Below are positions 54,412 to 63,426 of a DNA stretch of 64,000 nucleotides, one piece after another (position 1 is the stretch's first letter; each line of letters opens with the position of its first letter). A model generated the notes under the pieces. It made no database searches, was not told the origin of the DNA, and worked only from the letters and a program-made list of their open reading frames with translations. The position numbers were made by a program, and so were the translations under genes. This DNA is from Adlercreutzia sp910585575. GTDB lineage: Bacteria > Actinomycetota > Coriobacteriia > Coriobacteriales > Eggerthellaceae. Location of the stretch: NCBI RefSeq assembly GCF_951801035.1, contig NZ_CATOKT010000005.1, one strand, 5' to 3'.

Positions 54412-55336
54412 GGTGCCATGCTCCTTCTGCCCCGCGCAAAACCGGCACGCCGGCGGCAAAGGCCTTGGCCTCCATGGCACGCTTGCCATCGGGCTTTACT
54501 TCCAATACTTCCAATACACCCTGGGCGCAGCCCAGGTAGAGCTTCTTCGCCATGAATTGGGCCTGGCCAGGCGCTACAACAACCTCAGCGGGCGCCAGGC
54601 AGGCTGCCAGAACGGTGACGGGGCGCTCGCCGATAATGCAGCGGGCCGGATGGGCCTCACTGGACGCGCGCACGCGCCGTTCGTTGACGGCTGCAGATTC
54701 CTGAGGGTCGAGGTCCAGCTCGCCCTTGGCGATTTTCTCCGCATAGGTAACGCGGCTCTCGTCCTGGCTAACCCAGGCTGCATGACCGGCCTCCACCTGG
54801 GACAGAGCCACCAGCAGAGCCTGGGCTCCCAGATCAGCCAGCTCCACCGTGAGGCCAGCGGCCGTCTGACCAGCGGCGGGAATGGCGCGGCGCACGCAAT
54901 AGTCGCCGGTGTCGAGCCCCTCCTCCATGGCCATGATGCACACGCCCACCTCTTCATCGCCCGCCAGCAGGGCGCGCTCGATAGGGGCCGCCCCGCGCCA
55001 GCGCGGCAGCAATGAGCCGTGAACATTCAAGCAGCCGTACGGCGGAATATCGAGTACTTCCTTGGGAAGAATGGCGCCGTAAGCGGCCACGCAAATGGCT
55101 TCGGGATGCAGAGCCGCCAGATCGGCCTGCACCTGAGAGTCACGCAGGGTGCGCGGCGTGCGCACTTCGATGCCATGCTTCTGGGCCACTTCCTTCACCG
55201 GCGAGGGCACGAGCGTTTTGCCGCGGCCGCGCACCGCGTCGGGGCGCGTATAGACCGCCACGACCTCGTGATGGGGAATAAGCTGCTCCAGGATGTCGGC
55301 GGCGAAGGCAGGCGTGCCCATGAAGACGATGCGCAC
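54404..55336 (-). CDS. fmt: Methionyl-tRNA formyltransferase
   Basis: Formylates initiator Met-tRNA with 10-formyl-tetrahydrofolate. The 310-residue protein has the N-terminal MRIVFMGTPAFA, the catalytic region GCLNVHGSLLPRWRGAAPI and the C-terminal OB-like domain. The start is GTG 55336, 1 base past the def stop. It is the middle gene of def-fmt-rsmB. Confidence 0.97.
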   Translation of the reverse strand: MRIVFMGTPAFAADILEQLIPHHEVVAVYTRPDAVRGRGKTLVPSPVKEVAQKHGIEVRTPRTLRDSQVQADLAALHPEAICVAAYGAILPKEVLDIPPYGCLNVHGSLLPRWRGAAPIERALLAGDEEVGVCIMAMEEGLDTGDYCVRRAIPAAGQTAAGLTVELADLGAQALLVALSQVEAGHAAWVSQDESRVTYAEKIAKGELDLDPQESAAVNERRVRASSEAHPARCIIGERPVTVLAACLAPAEVVVAPGQAQFMAKKLYLGCAQGVLEVLEVKPDGKRAMEAKAFAAGVPVLRGAEGAWHHA

Positions 55337-55337
55337 C

Positions 55338-55880
55338 CTACTTCACCTCGAAATCGGTGTCGCCGGGGCGGGCGCCAGCCGCGCGGGCCTCCTCGTAGAG
55401 GCGCAGGGCCTCGATGCGAGTGGCGGCATCGCAGCTTTCGAAGAGCGTCTTGCCGTTCAGGTGATCAATCTCGTGCTGCAGGCAGCGGCCCAACAGGCCG
55501 TCGCCCTCGATCTCCCACAGCTCGCCGTCCAAGTCGTAGTACTGCACGCGGGCCCAAGGCTGACGCTCAATAGGCACGTTCACGCCGGGGCAGGACAGGC
55601 AGCCCTCACTGCCGATTTCCGGCTCGCCGGCCAGCTCGACGATTTCGGGGTTCACCAGCACGATGGGGTTCTTCTCCCCCTTCTCGCCGTCCCAATCGAC
55701 ATCGATGACAATGAGGCGCTTCGTGACGCCCACCTGGGGCGCCGCAATGCCGCAGCCGTAGTTTTTATACATAGCGTGTTCCATTTGCTTGGCCAGGCGC
55801 TTGAGCGACTTGTCGGACAAGTCGCAAGGCTCGCAGACCGTGGCCAAAATGGGATCGGGGGAAATGACAATGGGCAGCAC
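55338..55880 (-). CDS. def: Peptide deformylase
   Basis: Metalloenzyme that removes the N-formyl group from new proteins. The 180-residue enzyme has all three motifs: GCGIAAPQVG, EGCLSCPG and QHEIDHLNG, with Cys and two His as metal ligands. The start is GTG 55880 with AGGA about 8 bases upstream. Confidence 0.96.
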   Translation of the reverse strand: MLPIVISPDPILATVCEPCDLSDKSLKRLAKQMEHAMYKNYGCGIAAPQVGVTKRLIVIDVDWDGEKGEKNPIVLVNPEIVELAGEPEIGSEGCLSCPGVNVPIERQPWARVQYYDLDGELWEIEGDGLLGRCLQHEIDHLNGKTLFESCDAATRIEALRLYEEARAAGARPGDTDFEVK

Positions 55881-55981
55881 CGTGGTTCCTAACTCTTATG
55901 GGATGCGCAAAGGCGCGAACAGGTTGTTAACCTGTTCATTGTGGGCAAAGGCGAAAGGCTTGTCCAGATACGCCGCGAAAT

Positions 55982-57832
55982 CTACGGAAGGGAGCGATGG
56001 GCCTGACGGCGAGCGGCCAGGTCTTTCTGCAGCGCCGTGGCCGTCTCGTGGAGCAGCATGGCCTCGTCGGCATCGAGGCTCTCGTCGGAAAGCTGGGCCA
56101 CCAAATCGGCCACGGCCTCCTCGGCATCGCCCAAAGCCAGTTCCTCGGCAAGAAAGTCCCCCAGTTCCTCGGGGTCTTTCTTCTCGTCGAACGACCGTGC
56201 CATGAATACCGCAGTGGCCTGCGGTGCACGATCGGCCACGCGGCTTACCAGCGAGGCACTATCCAGGCCCGGGTTGTCCTCCCAAGCCTCCAGCATGGCC
56301 TCGGCCACAAGGCGGTGAACCTCCTCGTGCCATTGCACCTGAGCCAAACCATCAGCATGGGCCAAGCCCACCGCCGGATGATGGGCCACGAGGCTTAGAA
56401 AGGCACGCTCGAAGGAAAGACGGTTGCGCTCGGCCCGGGTCAGGGCGCGGCGTGGGCGTTGCGGCGCAACGGGGGCCGGAGGCTCCTCGTCGACGCGCTC
56501 AACCGCACGCGGGGGCTCGAGGCGCGCCAAAGCGGCCAGCACGTCTTCCTCGCGCTGGCGCAAACGCCCAGCCAATTGGATGGCATAATCCTTGGCAAGC
56601 ATCGACTGCTTGATGGGTGCCAGCACCTCCAGGCAGGCCGCCAAGGCGCGGGTGCGCCCCTCGGCCGTGCTGAGGTCATGGGCCGCCATGCGACGATCAA
56701 TGCCGTACTTGATGAGCGGCTTCGCGTCATCGAGCAGCGCCCGCAGTGCATCGGCACCCCGGGCCTCGACGAATTCCGCTGGGTCCAAATTGTCGGGCAG
56801 CGTGACGGCCACCAGTTCGACACGGGTGCGTCCCGCCTCGGGGGTCATAGAGTCGTCGATGAAGCTGAGGGCGCGATCGGCCGCGCGCTGGCCGGCGGCA
56901 TCGCCGTCGAAGAGGTACACGATACGCTTCGATGCATGGCGCGACAAAAGGCGGATATGCTTCATGGTCAGCGAGGTGCCGAGCGTGGCCACGGCGTTGG
57001 TGATGCCGTGCTCGTGCAAAGCGATAACGTCCGTGTAGCCTTCCACCACCACGGCATCGCCCGTGGCGGCCATGGCGGCTTTCGCCTTATCAAGTCCGTA
57101 GAGCACCTGCGACTTGTGGAACAAGGGGGTTTCCTGGGAGTTGAGGTACTTCGGTTCGCCTTGGCCAATCACGCGGCCGCCGAAGGCAATGCACTCCCCC
57201 TGCACGTCGTTGATGGGGAACATGACGCGGTTGAAGAAGCGGTCGCGCAGGCGTCCGTCACGGCCGGTGAGCGCCACGTTGGCCGCCACGAGCTCGTCGC
57301 CCTTGAAGCCCAAACCCGAGAGATGGCGCACCAGGGTTCCATGGCCCGGAGCGAAGCCCAGATTCCAGTCCTTCGGTACCGCGCCGCCGAAACCACGGCC
57401 GGCCAAGTAGGCGCGCGCCGCATCGGGCTCGGCGCCTTTGCCGCGCATGAGCTGGGTATGGTAGAACTCGGCCGTGCGCGCGCAGATCTCCTTCAAGCGC
57501 GCCTTGCGGCTGGCCGGCACCGAAGGGCGCCCCGAGGCCTCCACAATGTCGATATGGGCACGCTCGGCGAGGCGCCGCACCGCTTCGGGGAACGTGAGGT
57601 CCTCGCTTTTCTGGATGTAGCTGAAGACGTCGCCGCCCTCGCCGCAGCCGAAGCAATGCCAGCGCTGCAGGGCCGGATCGATTTTGCACGAGGGGGTTTT
57701 CTCCTGGTGAAAGGGACAGCAGCACCAGAAATCGCGCCCCTTCTGCTTGACGGGCACGCGCTCCCCCATGATGGCTACCAAATCGCTGGCTTCTCGAACT
57801 TTCTGGATATCCTCATCGCTGATGCTGGCCAC
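55982..57832 (-). CDS. dnaG: DNA primase
   Basis: Synthesises RNA primers for replication. The protein has the N-terminal CHC2 zinc finger (CPFH ... CFGC), the DnaG catalytic core and the TOPRIM domain (VVVEGYTDVIALH, then YLFDGDAAGQRA). A C-terminal helicase-binding region is present. I chose GTG 57832 because AGGAG lies 5 bases upstream and the resulting start (ASISDEDIQKVRE) fits the family. ATG 57859 is possible if the message is leaderless, since a TATACT hexamer ends 10 bases before it. It is divergent from dgt. Confidence 0.95.
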   Translation of the reverse strand: MASISDEDIQKVREASDLVAIMGERVPVKQKGRDFWCCCPFHQEKTPSCKIDPALQRWHCFGCGEGGDVFSYIQKSEDLTFPEAVRRLAERAHIDIVEASGRPSVPASRKARLKEICARTAEFYHTQLMRGKGAEPDAARAYLAGRGFGGAVPKDWNLGFAPGHGTLVRHLSGLGFKGDELVAANVALTGRDGRLRDRFFNRVMFPINDVQGECIAFGGRVIGQGEPKYLNSQETPLFHKSQVLYGLDKAKAAMAATGDAVVVEGYTDVIALHEHGITNAVATLGTSLTMKHIRLLSRHASKRIVYLFDGDAAGQRAADRALSFIDDSMTPEAGRTRVELVAVTLPDNLDPAEFVEARGADALRALLDDAKPLIKYGIDRRMAAHDLSTAEGRTRALAACLEVLAPIKQSMLAKDYAIQLAGRLRQREEDVLAALARLEPPRAVERVDEEPPAPVAPQRPRRALTRAERNRLSFERAFLSLVAHHPAVGLAHADGLAQVQWHEEVHRLVAEAMLEAWEDNPGLDSASLVSRVADRAPQATAVFMARSFDEKKDPEELGDFLAEELALGDAEEAVADLVAQLSDESLDADEAMLLHETATALQKDLAARRQAHRSLP

Positions 57833-57948
57833 TGATGCTCCTGATTCTTCCGTGCTCATTTTTTGGGAGAGTATATCACCTTGCGGGCAAACGGATGTTC
57901 CGCAGTTACAATGGCGGCAAACAACAGATGGCGAAAGCGAGCGTATCC

Positions 57949-59175
57949 ATGAGCAAAGACACTACCTCTTATCTTTCCCTTGATCCCGAAATCGAAGCGG
58001 CTATTCGCGCCGACCGGGCCGCCGGGCGCGAAACCCCCGCGCGCTTCCGCGACGAGGATGTTGTGCGGCGCGAGGACTTCAAGCACGACGAGGCCACCTT
58101 GACGCGCCCGGCCTTCGTGCGCGATATCGAGAAAGTGTTGAACATTCCCGCCTACAATCGCTACACCGACAAGACCCAGGTGTTCTCTTTCGCGGAAAAC
58201 GACGAGATCTCCCGCCGCGGCCTGCACGTACAGCTGGTAAGCCGCGTAGCCCGGGGCATTGGCAGCCTACTGGGGCTCAACTGCGACCTGATCGAGGCTA
58301 TTGCCCTGGGGCACGATGTGGGGCACACCCCCTTCGGCCATGCCGGCGAGCGCTTCCTCTCGGCTTGTTACCACCGTCGCACCGGCCGCTACTTCAACCA
58401 CAACGTGCATTCCGTGCGCGTGCTAGACGACCTGTACCGGCGCAACGTGTCATTGCAAACCCTAGACGGCGTGCTCTGCCACAACGGCGAGTTCGCCCAG
58501 CAGCGCCTGGTACGCGGCACCTGCGGTTCCTTCCAGGAGCTGGACGCCCTGGTGGAGGCCTGCAACGCCGATGAGCTGACCATCAAGACCCTACGCCCCA
58601 GCACTTTGGAAGGTTGCGTAGTACGCGTGAGCGACATGATTGCCTACCTGGGGAAAGACCGTCAGGACGCCCTGGCCATGGGCGTCATTGACTCGCTCGA
58701 CGTGTTCGATACCAACGTCATCGGCACCACGAACGCGAAGATCATCAACAACCTGACCGTGGACATCGTCAACAACTCCTACGGTACGGGCGAAATTGCC
58801 ATGAGCGAGGCGGTGTTCGCCGACCTCAAGCGGGCGAAGAAGCAGAACTACGAGATCATCTACTTGAAAGAGGGCATGGTCGACGAAACTGAGAACCTGG
58901 TAGAAGAGATGTTCGAGGAGATGTACGCCCAGCTGCTCAGCGACGTGGTCACCGATCGCCGCGAAAGCCCCATCTTCCAGCATCATCTGAAGCGGCTCTG
59001 CGTCGCTTCGCGCTCCATTAAGCCCGAAGAATACCTGGCCCAAGACCCGAACCAAATTGTGGTGGACTACATGGCCTCCATGACCGACAGCTACTTTATG
59101 GCCATCTATGCGCACCTGTTCCCCGAAAGCCCGCGCCGCATCCAAACCCGCGGCTACTGCGCCGACTTGGCCTGA
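57949..59175 (+). CDS. dgt: dGTP triphosphohydrolase-like HD-domain protein
   Basis: HD-superfamily phosphohydrolase of the dGTPase type, which cleaves dNTPs to nucleoside and triphosphate. The protein has RRGLHVQLVSRVARGIGSLL and the HD motif with ALGHDVGHTPFGHAGE, plus NHNVHSVRVLDDLY. The start is ambiguous: ATG 57949 has a weak GAG at the right distance, ATG 57928 has none. The pairing with dnaG is usual in actinobacteria, although here the two are divergent with about 115 bases between starts. Confidence 0.87.
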   Translation: MSKDTTSYLSLDPEIEAAIRADRAAGRETPARFRDEDVVRREDFKHDEATLTRPAFVRDIEKVLNIPAYNRYTDKTQVFSFAENDEISRRGLHVQLVSRVARGIGSLLGLNCDLIEAIALGHDVGHTPFGHAGERFLSACYHRRTGRYFNHNVHSVRVLDDLYRRNVSLQTLDGVLCHNGEFAQQRLVRGTCGSFQELDALVEACNADELTIKTLRPSTLEGCVVRVSDMIAYLGKDRQDALAMGVIDSLDVFDTNVIGTTNAKIINNLTVDIVNNSYGTGEIAMSEAVFADLKRAKKQNYEIIYLKEGMVDETENLVEEMFEEMYAQLLSDVVTDRRESPIFQHHLKRLCVASRSIKPEEYLAQDPNQIVVDYMASMTDSYFMAIYAHLFPESPRRIQTRGYCADLA

Positions 59176-59211
59176 CGGAGCGTTTGCTGCCCGGGGGCGT
59201 CACAACTTAGC

Positions 59212-59691
59212 TTAGCCGCGGAATCCTTCGTCTTGCCGGTGGCAGGCAGGGTTGTCGGCGGCTGTGGTGGCCAGCTCGTCGCAGCGCTCGTTCTCGGGGT
59301 GGCCCGCATGGCCCTTCACCCACACAAAGGTAACCTGATGGGGCTCTTTGGCGGCCAGAAGTCGCTTCCAGAGGTCCACGTTCTTCACCGGCTGCTTCTG
59401 GGCGTTCTTCCAGCCGCGCTTGAGCCAGCCCGCCACCCAGTTCTGGTTGAAGGCGTTGACCAGGTACTGCGAGTCTGAGTACACGGTAACCGAGCAGGGG
59501 CGCTTGAGCGCCTCCAGCCCCACAATGCAGCCGAGCAGTTCCATGCGGTTGTTGGTGGTGCAGGAAAACCCCTCGGAGAACTCCTTTTCGTGCACGGTGC
59601 CCGACGGGGCGGTATAGCGCAGAATGGTGCCGTAACCGCCAGGCCCCGGGTTGCCGCGGGAAGAGCCGTCAGAAAAGAGGGTAACGTCCAT
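59212..59691 (-). CDS. rnhA: Ribonuclease HI
   Basis: Degrades RNA in RNA-DNA hybrids. The 159-residue protein has the full catalytic set: Asp in TLFSDGSSRGNPGPGG, Glu in TTNNRMELLG, Asp in VYSDSQYLV and the C-terminal Asp in ENERCDELA. ATG 59691 has GGAAGG 6 bases upstream. An in-frame ATG at 59784 would add 31 residues without family similarity. It is convergent with dgt, with a 36-base gap. Confidence 0.95.
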   Translation of the reverse strand: MDVTLFSDGSSRGNPGPGGYGTILRYTAPSGTVHEKEFSEGFSCTTNNRMELLGCIVGLEALKRPCSVTVYSDSQYLVNAFNQNWVAGWLKRGWKNAQKQPVKNVDLWKRLLAAKEPHQVTFVWVKGHAGHPENERCDELATTAADNPACHRQDEGFRG

Positions 59692-59785
59692 GGTGCCTTC
59701 CTTGGTTGGGGCCGAGCAACTTGCCTGAGAAACAAGGCCGGCGTCTGAAAACTCGCTGAATGAAAACCCGGTCTGTGCCGCCATG

Positions 59786-61306
59786 TTAGGACAGCTCCGC
59801 TTCCACACGCTCGCTGAGGTCGATGAGCTCTTGACGGGTGTGCACATCGCATTTGGCGTAGATGCGGCGCAGATGAGTGTCCACGGTGTTCTTCGAGATG
59901 AAGAACTCGCTAGCGATACGCTCGGCCGTGCGGCCGCGCAAGGCCAGGGGCAGTATCTCGCGCTCGCGCTTCGAGAGCTTCGCCTGGGCAGCAATGCGCT
60001 CGCATACCTCGTCGAAGCGATCGGTTTGCGCCACCACCACCGACAAGGCCGCCATGTCGCGGTCGGTGAAGAGGAAGAGGTAGGTGTACATGACCGCGAC
60101 GCCGGCTACGGCCACGAGGGCGGCTGTCACGTCGAAGGTGCCCGGCAGAGCCGCAATGACGCCGCCAATAACCACACCGCCGATCTCGCCGGCAAAAAGC
60201 GCCGCGAACCCGCGCGAGAAAGACCGCACCGTATCGCGCCCGGCAAGGCGTCCCATGATAAGGAACAAGGAGATGAGCACCGAGAAAATACCCAGGTAGC
60301 CGGCAAGCACCACAGCCACGCCGGAGACGCCCACGCTTTCCAGCAGGGGCACGGCAATAAAACCGCCTACCATAAGCAAGAGAGCCAAGCGGTAGGCGCC
60401 CCCCAGGGGGCCGACTTCTTGGTCGGGAGCCGTGGGCAGCACCGCGCGCACTCCGGGCCCCAAGGGCTTGCCGCCGTACAGCTGCAGCGCCGCCGCGCAG
60501 TAGAGGACAAACAGCACGAAGGTGACGGAAAGCGCCGTATAGGCAGACTGCTGGGCGCTGGCGCTCAGGGCCTCCACCGCGCCCGTAGCCAATCCGTAGA
60601 CCGCTGTGCCTCCGATAATGCGCCCGGTAAGCTTGGTGGCCTCGTCGGATTCCGAAGCCCGATTTGCAGACTCTCCCTCGGTATGCGCGGGAGTCATACG
60701 AGTATCTTCTTCTGCCCGCTGAGCTTCTTCCGCCGAATCTCCCGATGTCCGCTGGAGGCAGCGAAGCGCCCAAGCGCTTCCCAAGGGAAGAATGTAAAGT
60801 GCCACATAGGCCTGGGCAAAGGGGATAGCCACGACGAAAAAGCACACGGCAGCGCCGAGCGCGCTGCCAATGAACACCTCGGGGACCGATTGGTCGATGG
60901 AGGCCTCCCCCAGGACGCGTCCCCACAGGCAGAGCAGCAGTGCCAAGGGAATTCCGGCGAGCAGGCCCTCCAGCACGGCGAACAGCAGCCAGGAAGCGCC
61001 GGGCAGCGCCCAGCGCAGACCTACCAGTACGAAAAGCGCTCCCACCAGCGGGATACCGAGGGTGCGCACGAGCCACTGGGCGGCGCCCATAAGACGCGCG
61101 CGGGCGCCCTCTTGCAGCATAAGCACAAACGTAGCCACCATGGCCACCAGGACGCAGAGCAAATCGGCGCGGTCAAGGAAGAAGCCGTGCTGGCCGCCCT
61201 CGTTGAAAGTGCCCAGATACAGCATAGTGAAGAGGAAGGCCTGATTGCAGCCGAAGCCCACCATGGCCAAGCGCGCTTGACGCACGCGCGGTAACGTAGT
61301 GGCCAC
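59786..61306 (-). CDS. LuxR-family regulator with polytopic membrane domain, second copy
   Basis: A 506-residue membrane-spanning regulator of the same architecture as the one at 3826-5292, but only distantly alike. About 12 hydrophobic segments, broken by an acidic loop at about residues 185-225, are followed by a LuxR helix-turn-helix (LSKREREILPLALRG, then NTVDTHLRRIYAKC). The start is GTG 61306 with GGGGAGG just upstream. There is no flavoprotein gene beside it, so its target is not evident. Confidence 0.87.
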   Translation of the reverse strand: MATTLPRVRQARLAMVGFGCNQAFLFTMLYLGTFNEGGQHGFFLDRADLLCVLVAMVATFVLMLQEGARARLMGAAQWLVRTLGIPLVGALFVLVGLRWALPGASWLLFAVLEGLLAGIPLALLLCLWGRVLGEASIDQSVPEVFIGSALGAAVCFFVVAIPFAQAYVALYILPLGSAWALRCLQRTSGDSAEEAQRAEEDTRMTPAHTEGESANRASESDEATKLTGRIIGGTAVYGLATGAVEALSASAQQSAYTALSVTFVLFVLYCAAALQLYGGKPLGPGVRAVLPTAPDQEVGPLGGAYRLALLLMVGGFIAVPLLESVGVSGVAVVLAGYLGIFSVLISLFLIMGRLAGRDTVRSFSRGFAALFAGEIGGVVIGGVIAALPGTFDVTAALVAVAGVAVMYTYLFLFTDRDMAALSVVVAQTDRFDEVCERIAAQAKLSKREREILPLALRGRTAERIASEFFISKNTVDTHLRRIYAKCDVHTRQELIDLSERVEAELS

Positions 61307-61357
61307 AGTCCTCCCCTTTCGTTTCAGTTAACCTGCTCATTCTAGCGCAAACGAAAA

Positions 61358-61378
61358 GGGAGCCCGTGGCGGGCTCCC
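61358..61378 (-). terminator. Rho-independent terminator after tatA
   Basis: GGGAGCCCG-CCA-CGGGCTCCC on the minus strand, a perfect 9-bp stem followed by TTTTCGTTT, 29 bases past the tatA stop and before the LuxR gene. Confidence 0.88.
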
Positions 61379-61407
61379 TCATTCATCGATTATCTGTGAG
61401 CAGACGG

Positions 61408-61680
61408 CTACTCGGCCTTCTTCTTCACAACCTTCTTCACGGTCTTCGTGGTGGCCTCGCCGGCACCGGCGTAGGCAACCTCGGGCTCGTCCTCAACAAT
61501 CTCGACGACTTCCTCGACCTCTTCGTCCTTGTCCTTATCGAAGGACATGCCCTCGCGCAGGCTCTTCACGGTCTTGCCGAGAGAAGCGCCGAGTTTGGGA
61601 AGGTTCTTCGGCCCGAAGATGAGCAGCACGACAACGAGAATGATAACGAGCTCGGGAACACCCAGTCCAAGAATCTTCAT
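61408..61680 (-). CDS. tatA: Twin-arginine translocase subunit TatA
   Basis: Pore-forming component of the Tat export system. The 90-residue protein has a short N-terminal membrane helix (ELVIILVVVLLIF), the FGPKNLPKLGASLGK hinge and amphipathic helix, then an acidic tail ending in a Lys-rich segment. ATG 61680 has AAGGAGA about 10 bases upstream. An upstream in-frame extension lacks a site. It is monocistronic between terminators, without tatC or tatB. It would serve Tat substrates such as the flavoprotein at 5586. Confidence 0.94.
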   Translation of the reverse strand: MKILGLGVPELVIILVVVLLIFGPKNLPKLGASLGKTVKSLREGMSFDKDKDEEVEEVVEIVEDEPEVAYAGAGEATTKTVKKVVKKKAE

Positions 61681-61826
61681 GAGTAATGTCTCCTTCTTTG
61701 GTCGGACCCGGCGTGGTTGCATCCCCTCGGCCGCGTCCCTTGTGTTTGCGTTTCGACGCTGCCCATCATGCCCCCTCGCACCCTTTCTGCCTATCACGCA
61801 GACCCGTGATTTTGTCACGCAGCAAG

Positions 61827-61860
61827 AAAAAATCCCTGTCACACCTTTGCGTGACAGGGA
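61827..61860 (-). terminator. Rho-independent terminator after ilvC
   Basis: A 10-bp stem (TCCCTGTCAC and its complement GTGACAGGGA, loop 8) at 61833-61860 is followed on the minus strand by six T. It lies 33 bases past the ilvC stop. Confidence 0.88.
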
Positions 61861-61892
61861 TAAGTTTTACCTGATCAACTTGTAAGTATTGC

Positions 61893-62888
61893 TTACTCGT
61901 GAATCCAGCTAAACATGCCGCGAATTTTCTCGCCGGTCTTTTCGATCTCGTGATCGTTGATGGCCTCGCGCTGCTCGACAAGCCACTTGTGGCCGTTTTT
62001 GCAGTCGGCCACGAACTCCTCGGCAAAGGAGCCATCCTGGATGCGAGCCAGAATCTCGCGCATAGCCTCGCGGCTCTGCTCGTTGATGACCTTGGGGCCG
62101 GCGTAGTACTCGCCATACTCGGCCGTGTTGGAGATGGAGTAGTTCATGAAGTGGATACCGCTCTCGTACATGAGGTCCACGATCATCTTCATCTCGTGGT
62201 AGCACTCGAAGTAGGCGAGCTCCGGCGGGTAGCCCGCCTCAACCAGCGTCTCAAAGCCGGCCTTCACCAGCTCCACCAGGCCGCCGCAGAGCACGGCCTG
62301 CTCGCCGAAGAGGTCCTCTTCGGTTTCCTCCTTGAAGGTGGCCTTGATGATGCCGGAGCGGGCGCCGCCAACACCCCAGGCATAGCTCATGGCGATATCC
62401 CAGGCGTCGCCCGTGGCGTCCTGCTGCACGCAAATGAGATCCGGCACGCCGGAGCCCTCGGTGTACTGGCGGCGCACGATATGGCCGGGGCCCTTCGGGG
62501 CGCACATGATGACGTTCACGTCCTCGGGCGGCGTGATGTAACCGTAATGAATGTTGAAGCCGTGGGCGAAGGCCAAGGTGTCGCCGGCCTTCAGATGCGG
62601 GGCGATATAGGTCTCGTAGATCTCAGGTTGCAGCTCATCGGGCACGAGGATCATGATGAGATCGGCTTCCTCGGCGGCCGTGGCCATGTCGACCACCTTG
62701 AGTCCGGCCTCTTCGGCGGCCTCAATGGACTTGGAGCCTTCGCGCAGACCGACGCGCACGTCGCAGCCGGAATCCTTCAGGTTGAGCGCGTGGGCATGGC
62801 CCTGGGAGCCATAGCCGATGACGGCAATCTTCTTGTCCTTGATGATCTCCGGGTTGCAATCCTCTTCGTAGTAAATTGTGACAGCCAT
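61893..62888 (-). CDS. ilvC: Ketol-acid reductoisomerase
   Basis: NADPH-dependent second step of valine, leucine and isoleucine synthesis. The 331-residue class I enzyme has the Rossmann motif GYGSQGHAHALNLKDSG near residue 25 and the conserved metal-site segments near QAVLCGGLVELVKAGFETL and ECYHEMKMIVDLMYE. ATG 62888 follows AAAGGAAA. It follows ilvN by 55 bases. Confidence 0.97.
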   Translation of the reverse strand: MAVTIYYEEDCNPEIIKDKKIAVIGYGSQGHAHALNLKDSGCDVRVGLREGSKSIEAAEEAGLKVVDMATAAEEADLIMILVPDELQPEIYETYIAPHLKAGDTLAFAHGFNIHYGYITPPEDVNVIMCAPKGPGHIVRRQYTEGSGVPDLICVQQDATGDAWDIAMSYAWGVGGARSGIIKATFKEETEEDLFGEQAVLCGGLVELVKAGFETLVEAGYPPELAYFECYHEMKMIVDLMYESGIHFMNYSISNTAEYGEYYAGPKVINEQSREAMREILARIQDGSFAEEFVADCKNGHKWLVEQREAINDHEIEKTGEKIRGMFSWIHE

Positions 62889-62943
62889 GGGTTTCCTTTC
62901 TTTTCGGTCGGCTGGCTTTTATGTAATCGGGGTCTCCGTTGTT

Positions 62944-63426
62944 TTAATCGCGGCTTGCGCGGGACAGGGCCACTTTGCCGGTGCGGACAATTTCTTTGAT
63001 GCCGTAGGCGCGGAAGAGGTCTTCCAGGCCCTTGAGCTTCGCGTCATCGCCCGTGGCCTCGACAGTGAGGGTGTTGCGCCCCACATCGACGATCTTCGCG
63101 CGGAAGATGTTGGCGATCTCGATGATCTCGCTGCGGCGCTCGGGGGCGGCGTTCACCTTGAACAGCGCCAGCTCGCGCTCGATGGAGGCCTCGTCGGTCA
63201 GGTCGGTAATCTTGTGCACCGAAATGAGCTTGTGCAGCTGCTTGGTGATCTGCTCGTAGCCCAAGTCGTCGGCGATGACAATGGCGGTCAGGCGCGACAT
63301 GGTGGGATCCTCCGTGGGACCCACGGACAGCGACTCGATGTTGAAGCCGCGGCGCGAAATAAGGCCCGTAACGCGAGAGAGCACGCCGGGCTTGTTTTCC
63401 ACGAGAACGGACAGCACGTGCTTCAT
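62944..63426 (-). CDS. ilvN: Acetolactate synthase regulatory (small) subunit
   Basis: ACT-domain subunit that gives valine feedback control to the catalytic subunit. The 160-residue protein begins MKHVLSVLVENKPGVLSRVTGL, a typical ACT domain, with IESLSVGPTEDPTMSR and a C-terminal second domain. It overlaps the ilvB stop by one base (TAATG). Confidence 0.96.
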   Translation of the reverse strand: MKHVLSVLVENKPGVLSRVTGLISRRGFNIESLSVGPTEDPTMSRLTAIVIADDLGYEQITKQLHKLISVHKITDLTDEASIERELALFKVNAAPERRSEIIEIANIFRAKIVDVGRNTLTVEATGDDAKLKGLEDLFRAYGIKEIVRTGKVALSRASRD

